64,000 nt of DNA from contig JAUCBJ010000832.1 of NCBI GenBank assembly GCA_032718475.1, forward strand, positions 1 to 64,000. The letters are read 5' to 3'. Shown here one piece after another: positions 51,550 through 63,500 of the stretch. Under the pieces are notes generated by a model. The model had not been told where the DNA came from. It saw only the letters and a list, made by a program, of their open reading frames with translations, and ran no database searches. The translations under genes and the position numbers were made by a program. The DNA is from Nemertoderma westbladi (Eukaryota > Xenacoelomorpha > Nemertodermatida > Nemertodermatidae). Position 1 is the first letter of the stretch; each line of letters opens with the position of its first letter.

Positions 51550-53640
51550 AATATATTGGATGACTCAACTCTAAGGCGACCCTTCCAATAGGCAACACTT
51601 TCCTACCACCCTCCTGTAGGTCTTCCTATCTTTGGCCCCTATCTTTCCTCCGATACTCACTTCCACGGATCTAATTCTTCCATCTTCGTCCCCCATCAGT
51701 CCAACTTATTGGATGACTCAACAACCTAAGGGCGATTCTTCCAGCAGGAACTCTCCCACTGCCTCCCTGTAGGTCCTCTTATTCTTCGCCCCACTCTCTA
51801 TGTCAATTCCAACTCTCGTGGAATTGACCTTCCCTTTTCTTCCACCCTCAAATCGGGTCTTTCCGTCACCTCACTGATCTCCTCGTGGTCCCCTGGCAGC
51901 AAAATGCCACCCTTCATCTTGTCGCCATTTGGCAGTAGAATGCCGCCCCTCATGTCATCCTCTGTGATACATGCCACTTCTGCCAATACTCATACCAATA
52001 CTCGCCAGGAACATCTATGTTCCATCCCATTCCCTCTAGCTCCTGTTCATCGAATCCATTCTCCTCCGCCCACTCTCTTGCTCTCGCTTCTCCTCCTGAT
52101 TCATCTATCGGCGGTATTTTTCTGGACTTATCCTCCATCCTTTCACCACGCTCCACTATGCGTGGTTCCAGATCCATACCCATCCCCGACTCCTGGCGTC
52201 CTCCCCTGGGCTGCTTCTCGTATGGGTCCTCTCCATCACCCGTCTTTGGTTTCTCCTCTATGTCCTCAACAGTACAGGACAGCATGCATCCTGATGTTTC
52301 GGATACACCAAATGGTGTACTCATCTTAATTGGGCCAGTGAGCGTCCATCCAAATGGCGTGAGAATGGCCACACGGCTCACGAGAAATCGATGTTATCCA
52401 GGTACCAATATTGCTCGACCTCTATCTTTGTGGGTCGCCTGGCATTAATATTGATAGATTCTATTATCTGAATGGGTTCGATGGTAGCCCCATAATCGCA
52501 CCCTGGTGTTATCGCCGCTATCTCGCAACACTCCGTTCTTATTCTCATGACCTTGTCCTTATTGGAGATAGTGGTTACTGCCATCTTGCTTGGCCTCATC
52601 CGTAACCCTATCTTTTCGGCCATCCAACTCTCCGTTAGCGTGAATGCTGCTCTGCTATCGACCCACATTAGTGTCATAACCGATGGCCCGTTCTCTCCTA
52701 TTATTCTCACTGGTACTACTCCGAGTAGTACCGTCCTCTTCCTCCTTGCTCCCATTGTGCTCGTTGCCATGGTTTGGCCTCCAGTCTCATCAGTCTCGTT
52801 GTATTTTATCGGTGGTTCCTGGCATTCATCCTTCCAGTGTCCTCCTACCGCGAATCGATGACAGAGTCCATTCTTATCAGCGTAGGCTATCCGATCTTGT
52901 TTGAGTAACGCCTGCCAATGCTTACAGTCTATGGTCTTATGGGTCCCATCTCTATGCAGTTGACATTTGTATTCAGGATTGTAGCATTCCTTGTATAGCC
53001 CTTCACTTATCGCCCATAGATTCATATCTAGCAGTTTAGTGTTTTGGTTATTTGAACTCGACTATGGTTATTTGTTTCTGTCCCTGCCATGGTATGGCCC
53101 TATTCCCAGCTGCTTATGGACTACAAGTCCCCTGCGTTGCCGCATACGGTAGTGATTGTCTTATTTTTGGAAGTGCATTCGCCATACTATGTTCGTGTTT
53201 AGGCCTGTTGTATTCAGCTTTCGGCGCCTTCCCCAAACTGTCTTCGCTGTAGACTGGGTCTGTGATCAATTCAGCTTCATAGTTAAGGAAGTTCGACATC
53301 TCCTCCAGCCATGGCTCCGCACCTTTCTTCTCCCGGGTGGAGAAAGCGATCTTTCTCCACTTGTTTCTCAGCCAGGTCGACAGTTCCTGCGCTATTGTAG
53401 TGATGTTGTTTGATGCACTAAGTTAGAAGGTTGCATCCAGGGTCTTTAATACTATTAGCGCCTTTTCCACTTTATTCGCGAAGGTTTTAATGCTGACATG
53501 GTTGTCCTGGAGTCCGCCTGATGTTATTCCCCTTAAGGTTTGTCGGATAAACGAGGAGAGTTACTGGATTTGTTCCACAAGCTATATCTCAACCGAGGCC
53601 GGTGTATTATTCCAGTAGTAACGAAGCTGTGATGTTGGTA
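51550..53640 (-). mobile_element. Deleted BEL element (C): gag-protease joined to integrase tail
   Basis: Minus strand: gag core at about 53050-53600 (STWLRNKWRKIAF, WLEEMSNFLNYEAEL), zinc-knuckle remnant and protease at 52378-53025 (VDSRAAFTLTES; the active-site context is altered). Then PFGWTLTGPI at 52330-52381, where BEL proteases end. Soon after comes WYEYWQKWHVS (about 51985), which resembles the integrase C-terminal FWEIWQKYYLPS, and a duplicated RKTYR-V-x9-EGSP-like segment. RT, RNase H and the integrase core are gone. Several stops. Confidence 0.65.
51557..51865. repeat. 154-bp tandem duplication in the integrase tail
   Basis: TTGGATGACTCAAC occurs at 51557 and 51711 with the following CCTGTAGGTC and TTCGCCCC segments repeated; diverged. 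Confidence 0.6.
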
Positions 53641-53679
53641 GATCATCCAGAGGCGTGAGAAGCCATTCGGTTCTTACTG

Positions 53680-54955
53680 ATGGTGACGTTAGCGGATCAT
53701 GGGAACGTCGACTGCTTGAGGGAAATCTTATGCGTGAAGTTCCTGTGTGATGTTCTGATGCAGATTACAGACTACGACACCTTGGACAAGATTGGAGCTC
53801 CAGGGAGGGAGAGTAGGTTATTCAGTTGGCTAAATAAATACATAAAGGTATGGGTCGCAGTGGCTACATTCCCGGATGATGTGGTGGTTGACCAAGCATG
53901 GTTGAGGAGAGAGGGTTCCTATACCCAATATGACGACCCTAAGGCCATTGAGCGCATATGGACCCCATCCGACGAGATACAGCGTCAGTGGAGGAAGACG
54001 GAGGAATTCTTGGAGGACTGGTGACTGATGTTCTACGATAACGAGGGAGGGTCTCATCAAGAATGCCTAACGAGTAAATGTATTTAAATTCGCTCGGCTG
54101 ATGGCGTAACCCACGTGTTTATGTGCATGAGAGCGGACCGGGATAGACTGGAGCCAATCATAACGACGCAGTATTGGCGTGGGAAAAATCCCCGGGAGCA
54201 GATTCTAGAGGTATTTAGGCAAGGAGGTATGCATGGAGCAGAGCGGATAGATGTGGTCCAAGAAGGATAGGGAGGCATTTCTAAACCAAGATTATGTCAA
54301 GGTAGGATCAGGTGTCCAGAGCGATTTAGAGAGTGATTTCAATGCTATGGCGGACCCGGAGGATCGATTGCCGAGACCGTCCATTGATACAAAGCTATTA
54401 CTGCTATGGGCATAGGATATTGGGTATAGAGAGTACCCTAATTCTGGCAAGACTGGTATGGGTTTTATAGCGCACTTATTGTATAATTGGGATTTTAAGT
54501 TGAAGACTCAGAAGAAGTATGAGGAGGCGTATGGTGAATATAACACGCCGCCGGGAGCTGAGTTCAAATCGCATTTCAAGCGGCAAGCGTTGGTATATTG
54601 GAACATTTGCGCACCACCTTGTGCTTCGTTGCAGTATTATTTAGTGTTGGAGTCAAACACGGTAACTTGCTTGATAACAGACATAGTCGCAAGAGTTTTG
54701 AGTTTTTGAGGGTGAGGATGCCTACTTCGTTCCAGAACCGCAACCCTTAACCAGAGAAGATGACATTGTTCTAGACATTGGGAAAGAAGGAAGTGCGAGA
54801 CTGATTGGAGAACTCATATATGAGAGGGTTTGGTTCCCGCAAGCACGTAGATGAAAGCTGTGCGGTAGCACAAGACATGGTCAGAAGACGTGTGACACTG
54901 TGGTCGAACCAGCGCACAAGGTCTGTGTTTGCGCTTTTAAGACCTTTGACAGTTT
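53680..54955 (+). pseudogene. ORF-X C-terminal half and ORF-Y start (element D)
   Basis: Plus-strand fragments match ORF-X of element A in order: TFPDDVVVDQ/IERIWTPSDE near 53870-53970, MFYDNEGGSHQ at 54028-54060, ADGVTHVF near 54097, then 54458-54709 with LQYYLVLES. Behind it the ORF-Y start (GSARLIGELIYERVWFP) and half a zinc knuckle (CGSTRHGQKTC; the first Cys is lost at a stop). Many stops, so it is dead. It is head-to-head with element C, and is the opposite strand from all other BEL pieces. Confidence 0.75.
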
Positions 54956-56139
54956 AACCTGCCAAATTAGAATGTCTTTTGGATGATATATATTCTTTAG
55001 CTTATGACGAGTATTTGATACACTACATTAGCCGAAGCCAGTCTATGCGCAATCATTCACCCATTGGATATACCCGGGAGACTGAGTTCGGAGCTTAATG
55101 ATTGATAGTGTAAGCCTACTGTATTATTCGACTGATCGTAATATATAATCTCTGACAAATATTATTCACTTTCGGGAAATATTAACAGTTCCTTTAGGAC
55201 GTGGCGCTCTAAATATGTAAACAGAGTTATGACTTAAACTAGACCCAACGAAAAGGCTATAGATTAACGTATATGGCGCATTCTTTAGGAGATGCTTTGT
55301 TATCAGTTACAATCATACACAATGCCTCACAATACTGCACACTAATCTGCCGACCTTCACTAAATTTGGTCACGTATAAAGAGAGCAACAGACAATTTAT
55401 GTTGGGCATATGAAATAGCATTAGATTCACTTCAAACCACTCAACATAGGTCGCAATCGTTTATCTGTAACCGGTCTCTCTAACCTTTAGTATATCAAGA
55501 AGGTGGGGTGTCTGACTATTGATCAGTATTCCGATATAATAATTCATCAACAAATATAACGAATAACCAACAGCAAAAGCAGTAATGTAAGATATGAATT
55601 GCATAGATATGTATGATAAGATTGTAATTAACTCGGTAACTCAAGTTAGTCGTTTGATAACAGATATACGTTCTATAATTAAGCCTACTAATGTAAAGCT
55701 AAAGAACGCTGATATACGGAGGTGCTAAAAGCCGATGTTCTTAGGCTCTAGCAAAAAACATAACACTGAACTACTGAGTTTCTGTATATACCTCCAACAC
55801 AGAGACAAAAAACGCTCTGATTGGTCAACCGAACAACGAGAGAACAAAGAAACAAAGAAACGTCGACGTGGCAATATCAGCTGTTAGCCGTCGTCATGGT
55901 AGCGACACTGTTTTCAAGAGTATCCAGCCCATCGCATCACGAGATTGCGGATTATGTCCTCTAAAGTACAAATACAGTACAAATACAGAAGAAATGACTT
56001 TTATGTCCTCTAAAACACCAGTACAGCAAGGACACGGCCTTTTTATGCCTGGCAAACCAACTACAGAGTACTTTAAGGGAAAATAACCGGTTAATGACGC
56101 AAAAGCTTTTACACCGCTCCCAGAAAATGGGATTTAAGT
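54956..56139. other. No recognised feature
   Basis: AT-rich. A short duplicated CAGTACAAATACAG piece at about 55965-55990. No gene seen. Confidence 0.4.
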
Positions 56140-57715
56140 CTATAAAATATAACAAATCACAGTTTCTAAAATATAAAGATACTCTAAACAGTTAGTCTTT
56201 CTTACGCAGACGGCGTTTACGCAGTTTTTTGAGGCTAGCAAGAGTCCTTTTCTCTTTGGGGCGAGCCACTTTACTAGGAGGGCTATAAATCCTGGGTGAA
56301 GGGTGCAATATGATTGCATCAGAAGGTGTAGGATTATGGTCGGGGTATCCGCCGTTTCGATATGCTTCTCCTCGAGCTGATTTTCCTCCGCTCGTAGCTG
56401 GATACGTTCATCCAAAAACTCTCGCAGAGAATGGGGTTGTCTAAGTTCGATATCTTCTTAGAGATTCTGGATTTCACAATCGAACTGAGATAAAGACAAT
56501 TCGTTTATCGCTTGGACTTGCTGTTACAACTTACGTTTATCTGAACAAACGCAGGTTTCCTTTCTGATCTTTGTAGAATAGCGTTTAACTCGTTTGGTAC
56601 AACGTTCTCCGCCACTTTGGTGACAGGTTATATCGTGTTAAGCCGGGACGATGGTAAGGGTTAAACGGCGATATTAAATGTCCGCGTCCCAATCCGGCTA
56701 GGTAGGATGGGCTAATATCTAAGAAGCCCACAACTGGGGTGCCACCGACTAATCGTTCAGGTAACACTAGATCTTTGAGCAGTGAGTACAGCTCGGGAGG
56801 ATCCGTCATACTAATAGGATCAAGAGTCTGAGGTCTCACTAGGGAATGAGGAGTTCTGATCGAGTATTCCGAAACTCTGATCATAGGTTTATTTAAGGAC
56901 CGTCTGAGTCGAACGAGCTTAGGGGATACATCGAACAAGTTTCGCTCGAAACTCCCGTAAGTATAGCGAGTAAAACCGTGTTTAAAGCAACGTCTCCGCG
57001 GATGTTTATGTCTTTCCGTTTGTTGGTTGGGTCTTGGGCATTCATCGCAATAATACCAAAAACGCACATCTTGTAGGGGAAACGCGAGTGATCTTTCTCC
57101 AGCTTACAATATTCCTCCATCCGTTCGAAGCTATCCGGTACAACAGGTAGCGATCGATCGGCGGTAAGATACATCATAGTGGAATAGAGCCGTTTGAGTC
57201 CTACCATGCGGTCATGATGTATACCTTGAGGATATCGAGTTTCTAGATTCTGTTGACTGGTAATATCGAGATAGGTTTCTCTCAAGAATTCCAGGTATTT
57301 GCTGAAGTCGCTGCGTTTATCCGGCTCTTCAACATCTGCACTTTCGAGCCGGTTTCGAATAGAATTTTCGTGTTCGAGTCTCAGTTTATCGTTCCGCTTC
57401 CGCTGGGTATGATATTTAAATAAACCATTTCCCTTTGGTGTCTATATCGTTCGTATCGTGTAGGTCGATAGGATGACCAGTAGTTAAGAAGTTCATATAT
57501 ATACCATTACGATGCGTATAGCGAGCGGTGAATTTTCTACAGTCCAACTCACGCGTGAGCTGCTCTTGGGACATTGGCGGTTCGATATAACGACCATCGT
57601 CCTCCGCACCAGCAGTTGGACCAGCGTCGCCGCGTATCAAGATATCGACAAACGATTGTAAAGGTAGAGTATATCGCTCCCTGATACCAAGATCATCTTC
57701 TATCAACTCAATCAT
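56140..57715 (-). pseudogene. ORF-X N-terminal copy of element E
   Basis: Starts at ATG 57715. 57416-57715 gives an acidic N-terminus without a match in element A. 56893-57285 has RLYSTMMYLTADRSLP, matching RLYHMLQYLTVNQPLP of ORF-X. 56585-57067 carries CDEC and CFKH, the same C-x2-C...C-x2-H cluster. The three pieces are in two frames. A last segment (56190-56450) ends in a very basic tail (KKLRKRRLRKKD). The middle and C-terminal conserved motifs are not present here. Confidence 0.65.
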
Positions 57716-58353
57716 ATCTGCTATATAAGTTTATCCATATTATAATGAGTTTATATTTAGGCGAGCGGGCGTCGCTGCCTACCCCTCTCTGCCCCCGGAC
57801 AGTGCGAGATCCTCAGCGCTGGTGTACTTTCGCCGATGTGCCTATCGCCAACGTCGTAGCTGCACAACGACTACAACAACCAGCACGAGCCACTCCACCG
57901 TCCGTCCCAAAGGCTTAGATATACTTCAGGTTCTTACTGGAGAGTTAGGGTTACTTTCACAATTGCGACTCGCTACTGTAAACACACCTTAGTAGTAACA
58001 TTCACCTACAAAGGCACAAATTCCACGTAACAGTCACAAATGGTACACATTCTATCACACATTCAGGTCATTTGTCCGTTAGTCAAGTGCCTTCCAGAAT
58101 GTCACGTTGTTATTATGTATCCTTGGATACTAGCGGTGTGCTATTTATTCCGTATGCTATTCAATACGCAAGCCCTTTATTGTTCTTTTAACTCACTTCT
58201 AATTCTAGCGTGGTTGTTGCCATGGTGACATTATGGAAAGCTAGCGGTAGAATTAGGGTAATTCTCATGCATACAGATCTGGGATGCTATTTAATAGTAA
58301 TTCTTTAATGGTCAATATCCCCTTTATACATGATTCTATGAATTTTATCGGCT
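57716..58353. other. No recognised coding; spacer of element E
   Basis: No supported ORF; integrase, expected here, is absent. Confidence 0.4.
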
Positions 58354-58603
58354 ATTGACTATACATTGGAGATTCTCGCACACAAATACACTTAATAGAG
58401 TGAATCTCCGCTCCCATGATCTATTAATTAATGGAATTTTGGGAATGTTATAAATTGTCTAAAATGACAATTTATTAAATTGACTATACATTGGAGATTC
58501 TCGCACACAAATACACTTAATAGAGTGAATCTCCGCTCCCATGATCTATTAATTAATGGAATTTTGGGAATGTTATAAATTGTCTAAAATGACAATTTAT
58601 TAA
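58354..58603. repeat. Exact 125-bp tandem duplication
   Basis: 58354-58478 and 58479-58603 are identical by eye at every base. Each unit contains GGAGATTC...GAATCTCC, an 8-bp inverted repeat. Confidence 0.9.
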
Positions 58604-58674
58604 ATTCATTAAAATATCTGAATTTAAATTTATTCCCGTAAATTTTATTATTTAATGTTAAATAGACACAATTT

Positions 58675-58955
58675 TATTCCAGAACGTGTCTGGGGACTGG
58701 GATCCTTGATTCTAGGAATTTTGTCCTTTTAAGAGTATCGGTAAGTGCTACGATATCTTAATCGACTAGAATTTTAAAGGATCTGATATTTGACAGATTT
58801 TGTAAATATTAATAATTAATATTTAGGATGGGCACCAGTTTATTCCAGAACTAGTCTGGGGACGTTAACCATTGATTCTAGAATTTTGTCTTTCAAGTAT
58901 ATCGGTGGGTGCCGCGATATCTTAATCGACTAGAATTACAGATGGTCAAAGGGTT
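58675..58955. repeat. Diverged direct repeat, about 160 bp
   Basis: TTTATTCCAGAAC...GTCTGGGGAC...GATATCTTAATCGACTAGAATT occurs at about 58675-58775 and 58836-58940. Confidence 0.7.
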
Positions 58956-59493
58956 TAACAGATTTATTTTGCGTTATACGCTACTGTTAAAGGGACATCA
59001 CGCTACTATATGTATTATTTAATATACGGTATGAGAGCAATATCGCACGAAGCAATGTCAGTGTGAAGAGGCAAGTCGTTTCCAAGGTCTACCCAGTGCT
59101 TGGTTTAGCCGAGACACGAGGATCTGAACTTTGCATTCCTAATACTCTGCCTACCAATAATACTTGAATATAGTAGTGGCTTTATTGTACTTTAATAAGT
59201 ACGGATATTTCATCTTACTGTAGTCACGTATTTATAATATGATACGGACAGTAAGGAAAGAGAAAAATAATTATTTCTCGCCGTCGCACTAAATATATAT
59301 TATAAGTAATTACGTACGTAATAAACACTAATATATTGCACTAATCTACTAAATGATCACTAAAATAACATGTTACTAAATAAAATTAAATAAAACGATT
59401 AAAATAAAATTACATAATAATACATACATAAATATAAAAATAAAACAAATACAAATATAAAATAATATGGTCACACACCCACTCCAGCCGTTG
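58956..59493. other. No recognised feature
   Basis: AT-rich spacer with short AAATAAAAT repeats near 59380-59465. Confidence 0.4.
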
Positions 59494-60222
59494 TTAAGTT
59501 GGGGAGTCCCTAGATGTTTGAAGGATTAGGGAGGTGGTCGTGGGAAGAGAATCTTGCCTTCCACAGTTTCCGGAGAGTCCTCCATTCCCTTCCGGTAAAC
59601 ACAAACGACCGACTGGGTGATTGAGTCGCTGCATCCCGAATACAATTCCAGGTTTCCTCTTCGTCCTGGAATAGTGACGATATAAACATCGCTCTAGGTA
59701 CACGACGGCCTTACAAAGCCGATTCCAGGAGCTATAGTGGTCCGTCGCTCCCTGCAGGAGAGGTGAGAGTCCCTGCGAGACGTCTGATGTTCCAGAGCTC
59801 CAATCGCTCTCTCTGATCTTCATGAAGGATCCACTCGCGGTGGGGAGGTCCAGATCCACGGCGTCGTCCCTGGCAATATGTAATACCGACAGATCTATCC
59901 CGGGTTCAAATAACTCCGATCCACCCATCCGGGTTTTAGGTTTGACTTTCTACGCTCCCTTGGCTGGTCTAATCTCAGTCGGAGTAAGATGGGGAGGTCA
60001 TTCATCCTCCTTACTCAGGAAGTCGGGTTCACCTAACCGGTCTGTAGTATCTGTCAGTTCTTGAGGAGTTGCTCCCCTGGAAGCGATGTCAGTTGGATTA
60101 AACTTCTTGGGGCAATATCTCCATTGATCTACATTGGAGCTAATATCGTCATTATCTGAGGAGTATGGTGTTCCCTCAGTTGGGTCGTCTCCCTCACTAG
60201 TATCATCTTCCCATTCACTCAC
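59494..60222 (-). pseudogene. Pol remnant of element E (RNase H end and pre-integrase spacer)
   Basis: 59998-60222 ends with WRYCPKKFNPTDIASRG, the C-terminal RNase H signature, preceded by an acidic linker. 59494-59928 holds a spacer with YSSWNRLCKAVVYLERCL, the region that normally precedes integrase. RT and most of RNase H are missing: the acidic linker after protease runs straight into the RNase H end. Confidence 0.7.
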
Positions 60223-60246
60223 CTGGCAGACGCGATCTTGAAGCAG

Positions 60247-60558
60247 TCATTCTCTGAGCGTTCTTCGGGAAGGTCCAGTAAGGTACCAACCTACTCTAGT
60301 TCTTACCGCATAGGTCTGAAGTGGTTGCGGTTGAGCAGGTCGTTTCTCCAATGTCTCCAGCGCCTCATGCGCGTTTTGACCGATTAATATTTGTACTCCA
60401 GGATAATCGGTGTCGAATCTAGGAATGTTAAGTTGTTGGGCATGATCATCTTCGTCCCAATTATAAGGTTCCACTTGGGTGGTAGCGAAGTTCTTTATTG
60501 CCACCATTTTGACTGACCTTATACTGTGTTCTCCTAGTTTATCCTGTGGACCACTCAC
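60247..60558 (-). CDS. Protease C-terminal part of element E
   Basis: 103 codons, one frame off the gag-protease ORF, with YPGVQILIGQNAHEALE and VRTRVGWYLTGP, the conserved end of BEL proteases. It overlaps the upstream ORF by 20 bp at a sense-strand ATAGGTGAGT. Confidence 0.7.
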   Translation of the reverse strand: MSGPQDKLGEHSIRSVKMVAIKNFATTQVEPYNWDEDDHAQQLNIPRFDTDYPGVQILIGQNAHEALETLEKRPAQPQPLQTYAVRTRVGWYLTGPSRRTLRE

Positions 60559-63500
60559 CTATATAATAGTCAGCAGACACAGCAGATTTCCAAACCTGCA
60601 TGATCCCTGACATGTTTAGCTTGGTTCGGAACTTGGGTTGTCCAGCAAAGATGTCTTCGGCTAGTTCTTTATCGATGAATGTTCCTGTGCTGCCGGAGTC
60701 AAGGAGGGCGTTCACTATATAGCTCTTCTGAGGTCCGTGGACCTGTAACTGGACTACAGGAAATTCTCGGATTCCTACATTTGAAGTTGGCGCTTTCCAA
60801 GATTGTTGTTGATCTGAAGTAGTTAGGGTGAGGTCGCTGTCTGTGTCTTTCTCATACATGAGTGCTCGATACACTGCGGTGGTGTTTATTAAGTAACAGG
60901 ATTCGTTTTGGTCGGAGAATTCGTCCGTATAGAATCCTTCCATCTCAGATTGATCAGTGTCGTTCACATCACTGAATTGGACATGTAGTTCGGAATCACT
61001 CACCTGACTCGGACTATTTCGCTCGAATTCAGTGTGCAACAAGATATGATGTTTCGCACGGCACTTTGCACACCTTGCGTCGGAGTAACAGGTTCGCCGT
61101 TGGTGTCCTCGTCTGAGGCAATTATAACACAACCGCTTATCCCACATGACTTCCTGTCTCTCTTTTAATGATTTCTTTAAGAATTCATCGCACATATTCA
61201 AGCGGTGGGGCCCGTCGCACAGCACACATTTGGGTTTGATGTTACTTACTTTAACATGTGCTGTGTGGTGCACGTTCGTTCTTTCCTCGGGCTTTCTCAC
61301 CTGAATTCTCTTGGGAGACGTAGGAGGAGTTTTTCTTACCTGTTCTCTCCTGTCATTGGTTCGAGACTTGAATTTACTTACCTGGTCTTTAGGCGTTTTA
61401 TTGACATAATAAGATCTTTCAGTGTCTTTCCCGCTATCCTCTCCTTGAGAAGTCTGGCTTTCGCCGTCGTCTGTATAACACACTGGTGTTACCCTTCTCC
61501 TAGAAACGGGTTTCTCACTTACCTTGTTTTCCAGTGTCTTCTCTCTGGACTGCCTTAGGAGCTGTAATTTCACTTCTCCATCTAAGAATGACATGAGATC
61601 AGCCATGGTAGGGTCTCGTCGTTGTTGTTCCATCATATATAACACTTTCTTATCCCAGCGTGTACCTACTCCACCCTTCGGTAAAGTAGAAGCCACTGCT
61701 CTAATAACCATAGCACTCTGATACTCATGAGACTTACCTAGCCAATCTAATTGTCTGCAGATCTCCTGAATCTCATCGGAAAACTCTATAATTCCGCTGC
61801 TAATAAACTTTCGGGGCGCTACCAACTTTGCATACAAATACCCAGCTATGTTATTCCTATTACCATACCTGATGTTTAGTGTATCCCAAACTTGTCTTAA
61901 TCCGTCTGGATGTCCAATAAACTTTAACGCCATTAACTTGGGAGATCCTTCCAAGCACTCGATGAGGAATCTAAGTTTCTCTCCATTAGATAGCACAGAG
62001 TTCTGTATGTTATCTTTGTAATATTCATTAAAAGGTAACCATTTCATCTCATCTCCATTGAACTTGACGATCTCTCCCACCTTTACCGCTTGCCGGGCTT
62101 CGGTTCTAGCCATTTGACGCGTAAAACTTTCTTGGGCCATCGTGTTATTTAATATCGAGTTATCGGTATATAAATTTCTCGGATTGTGATCCGGTCTATA
62201 GGGAATATCATTATCAACAGGTCTATAATTACCCTTAATAGGGTTCACTATAGGAGTTTCTACTTCGCTAGCAGTATAGATGCGTGTAGGCTCCACACCT
62301 TGCGCATGAGATACTTCAGACCTAACAGGTTGACACATTGTTACAGGGGGTGGTGGTATACCCCTTTGTGTATTTACTAATTTATCGCGTTCTAGCGCGA
62401 TACTTTGCTGCACTTCTTGCAACTCTAGCCTACTTTCCCTTACTGTGCCTTTGAATTGTTGAACAGTCTCCTGCATCTGTCCGAGCAGGAGATCCATCCC
62501 CCGTCGTCTCTCATCCACCCATTCGACCGCCGAAGCGGGATTCGCCAACGTTGTAGCGGGCGGACGAGGGACAACAGGCGAGAAATCATGAATATTTCGC
62601 TCGGAGTCCAGGGTATGAACTGTCTCACGGACTGTTCTGCTGGGCACAGGTAGCTTAGTGCTGTGCAAAGGGAATTGAGAGGTAGGTTCAGGGAGTACAG
62701 GTGTCTCTACGACCGAAAGGGTGGCTTCGGGAACAGACCTAACTATTTCGGGCTCATCTACTATAGTAGGGAGTCTCTCTATTGTAATTATTTGGTCTGT
62801 GGGTTCTGTACTACCTAAGTTGGTGTTATTTAGTTGCCTTCTAACAGCTGGAGGCAAATCAGGCAATTTCTGACGATGGGATGTTCTTTTACGTCTGCTT
62901 AGGTGAGATCTATTTCCTTTGCCTTCAGTATCGGTGGTGTCGCCTTCCTCAGATGATGTATATCCCTGTTTTTTGGAAGTAGATCGACTCATCATCTGCA
63001 TATTACTAGCTGTTAACTGTTTATTTATGCAGTCTTGATTCTCCTGAATGTTTTCCAATTCTAATTGGGCGATCTCTTCAGCCGCTCTCCGTTCTGCCAC
63101 CGCTATCTTTCTTTCCGCTTCTGCCGCTGCTGCCGCTTTTGCTTCTGCCGCTTTTGCCTCTGCCGCTGCCGCTGCCGCTGCTATTTTCTTTCTGTCTTCT
63201 ATAAGTTTTTTCTTTACTTGCTCTTCTTGGACTCTAGTGATGCGGAGGAGTTCATCAAATTTAGCTTGGTTCGCAGCTAACATTTCCGCATCGATTGCGT
63301 CCAGCACAAGCTTGGTTCCTTCACTATTAGGGCTAAGCCCCTCCAACCTTCTCCTCAACTCTTCATCTCCTACAAAGCGTTGATAGTCTGACAGATAGAT
63401 GTCAATAGCATCCCTCTTATGCGGTTTCTCTGCTGTCACTTCGCTTTCTTCTTGAGAAAAAGTGGCGTCGGTTGATTCTTCATAGGTTGGCCGCTCATCA

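Noticed and set aside
51904-52448. Plus-strand ORFs of 141 and 143 codons
   Set aside because: Antisense shadows of the BEL gag-protease remnant; Pro/Ser-rich as expected for antisense of Gly/Glu/Arg-rich sequence.
63048-63383. Ser/Ala-rich plus-strand ORF
   Set aside because: Antisense of the alanine-rich helix of gag E.
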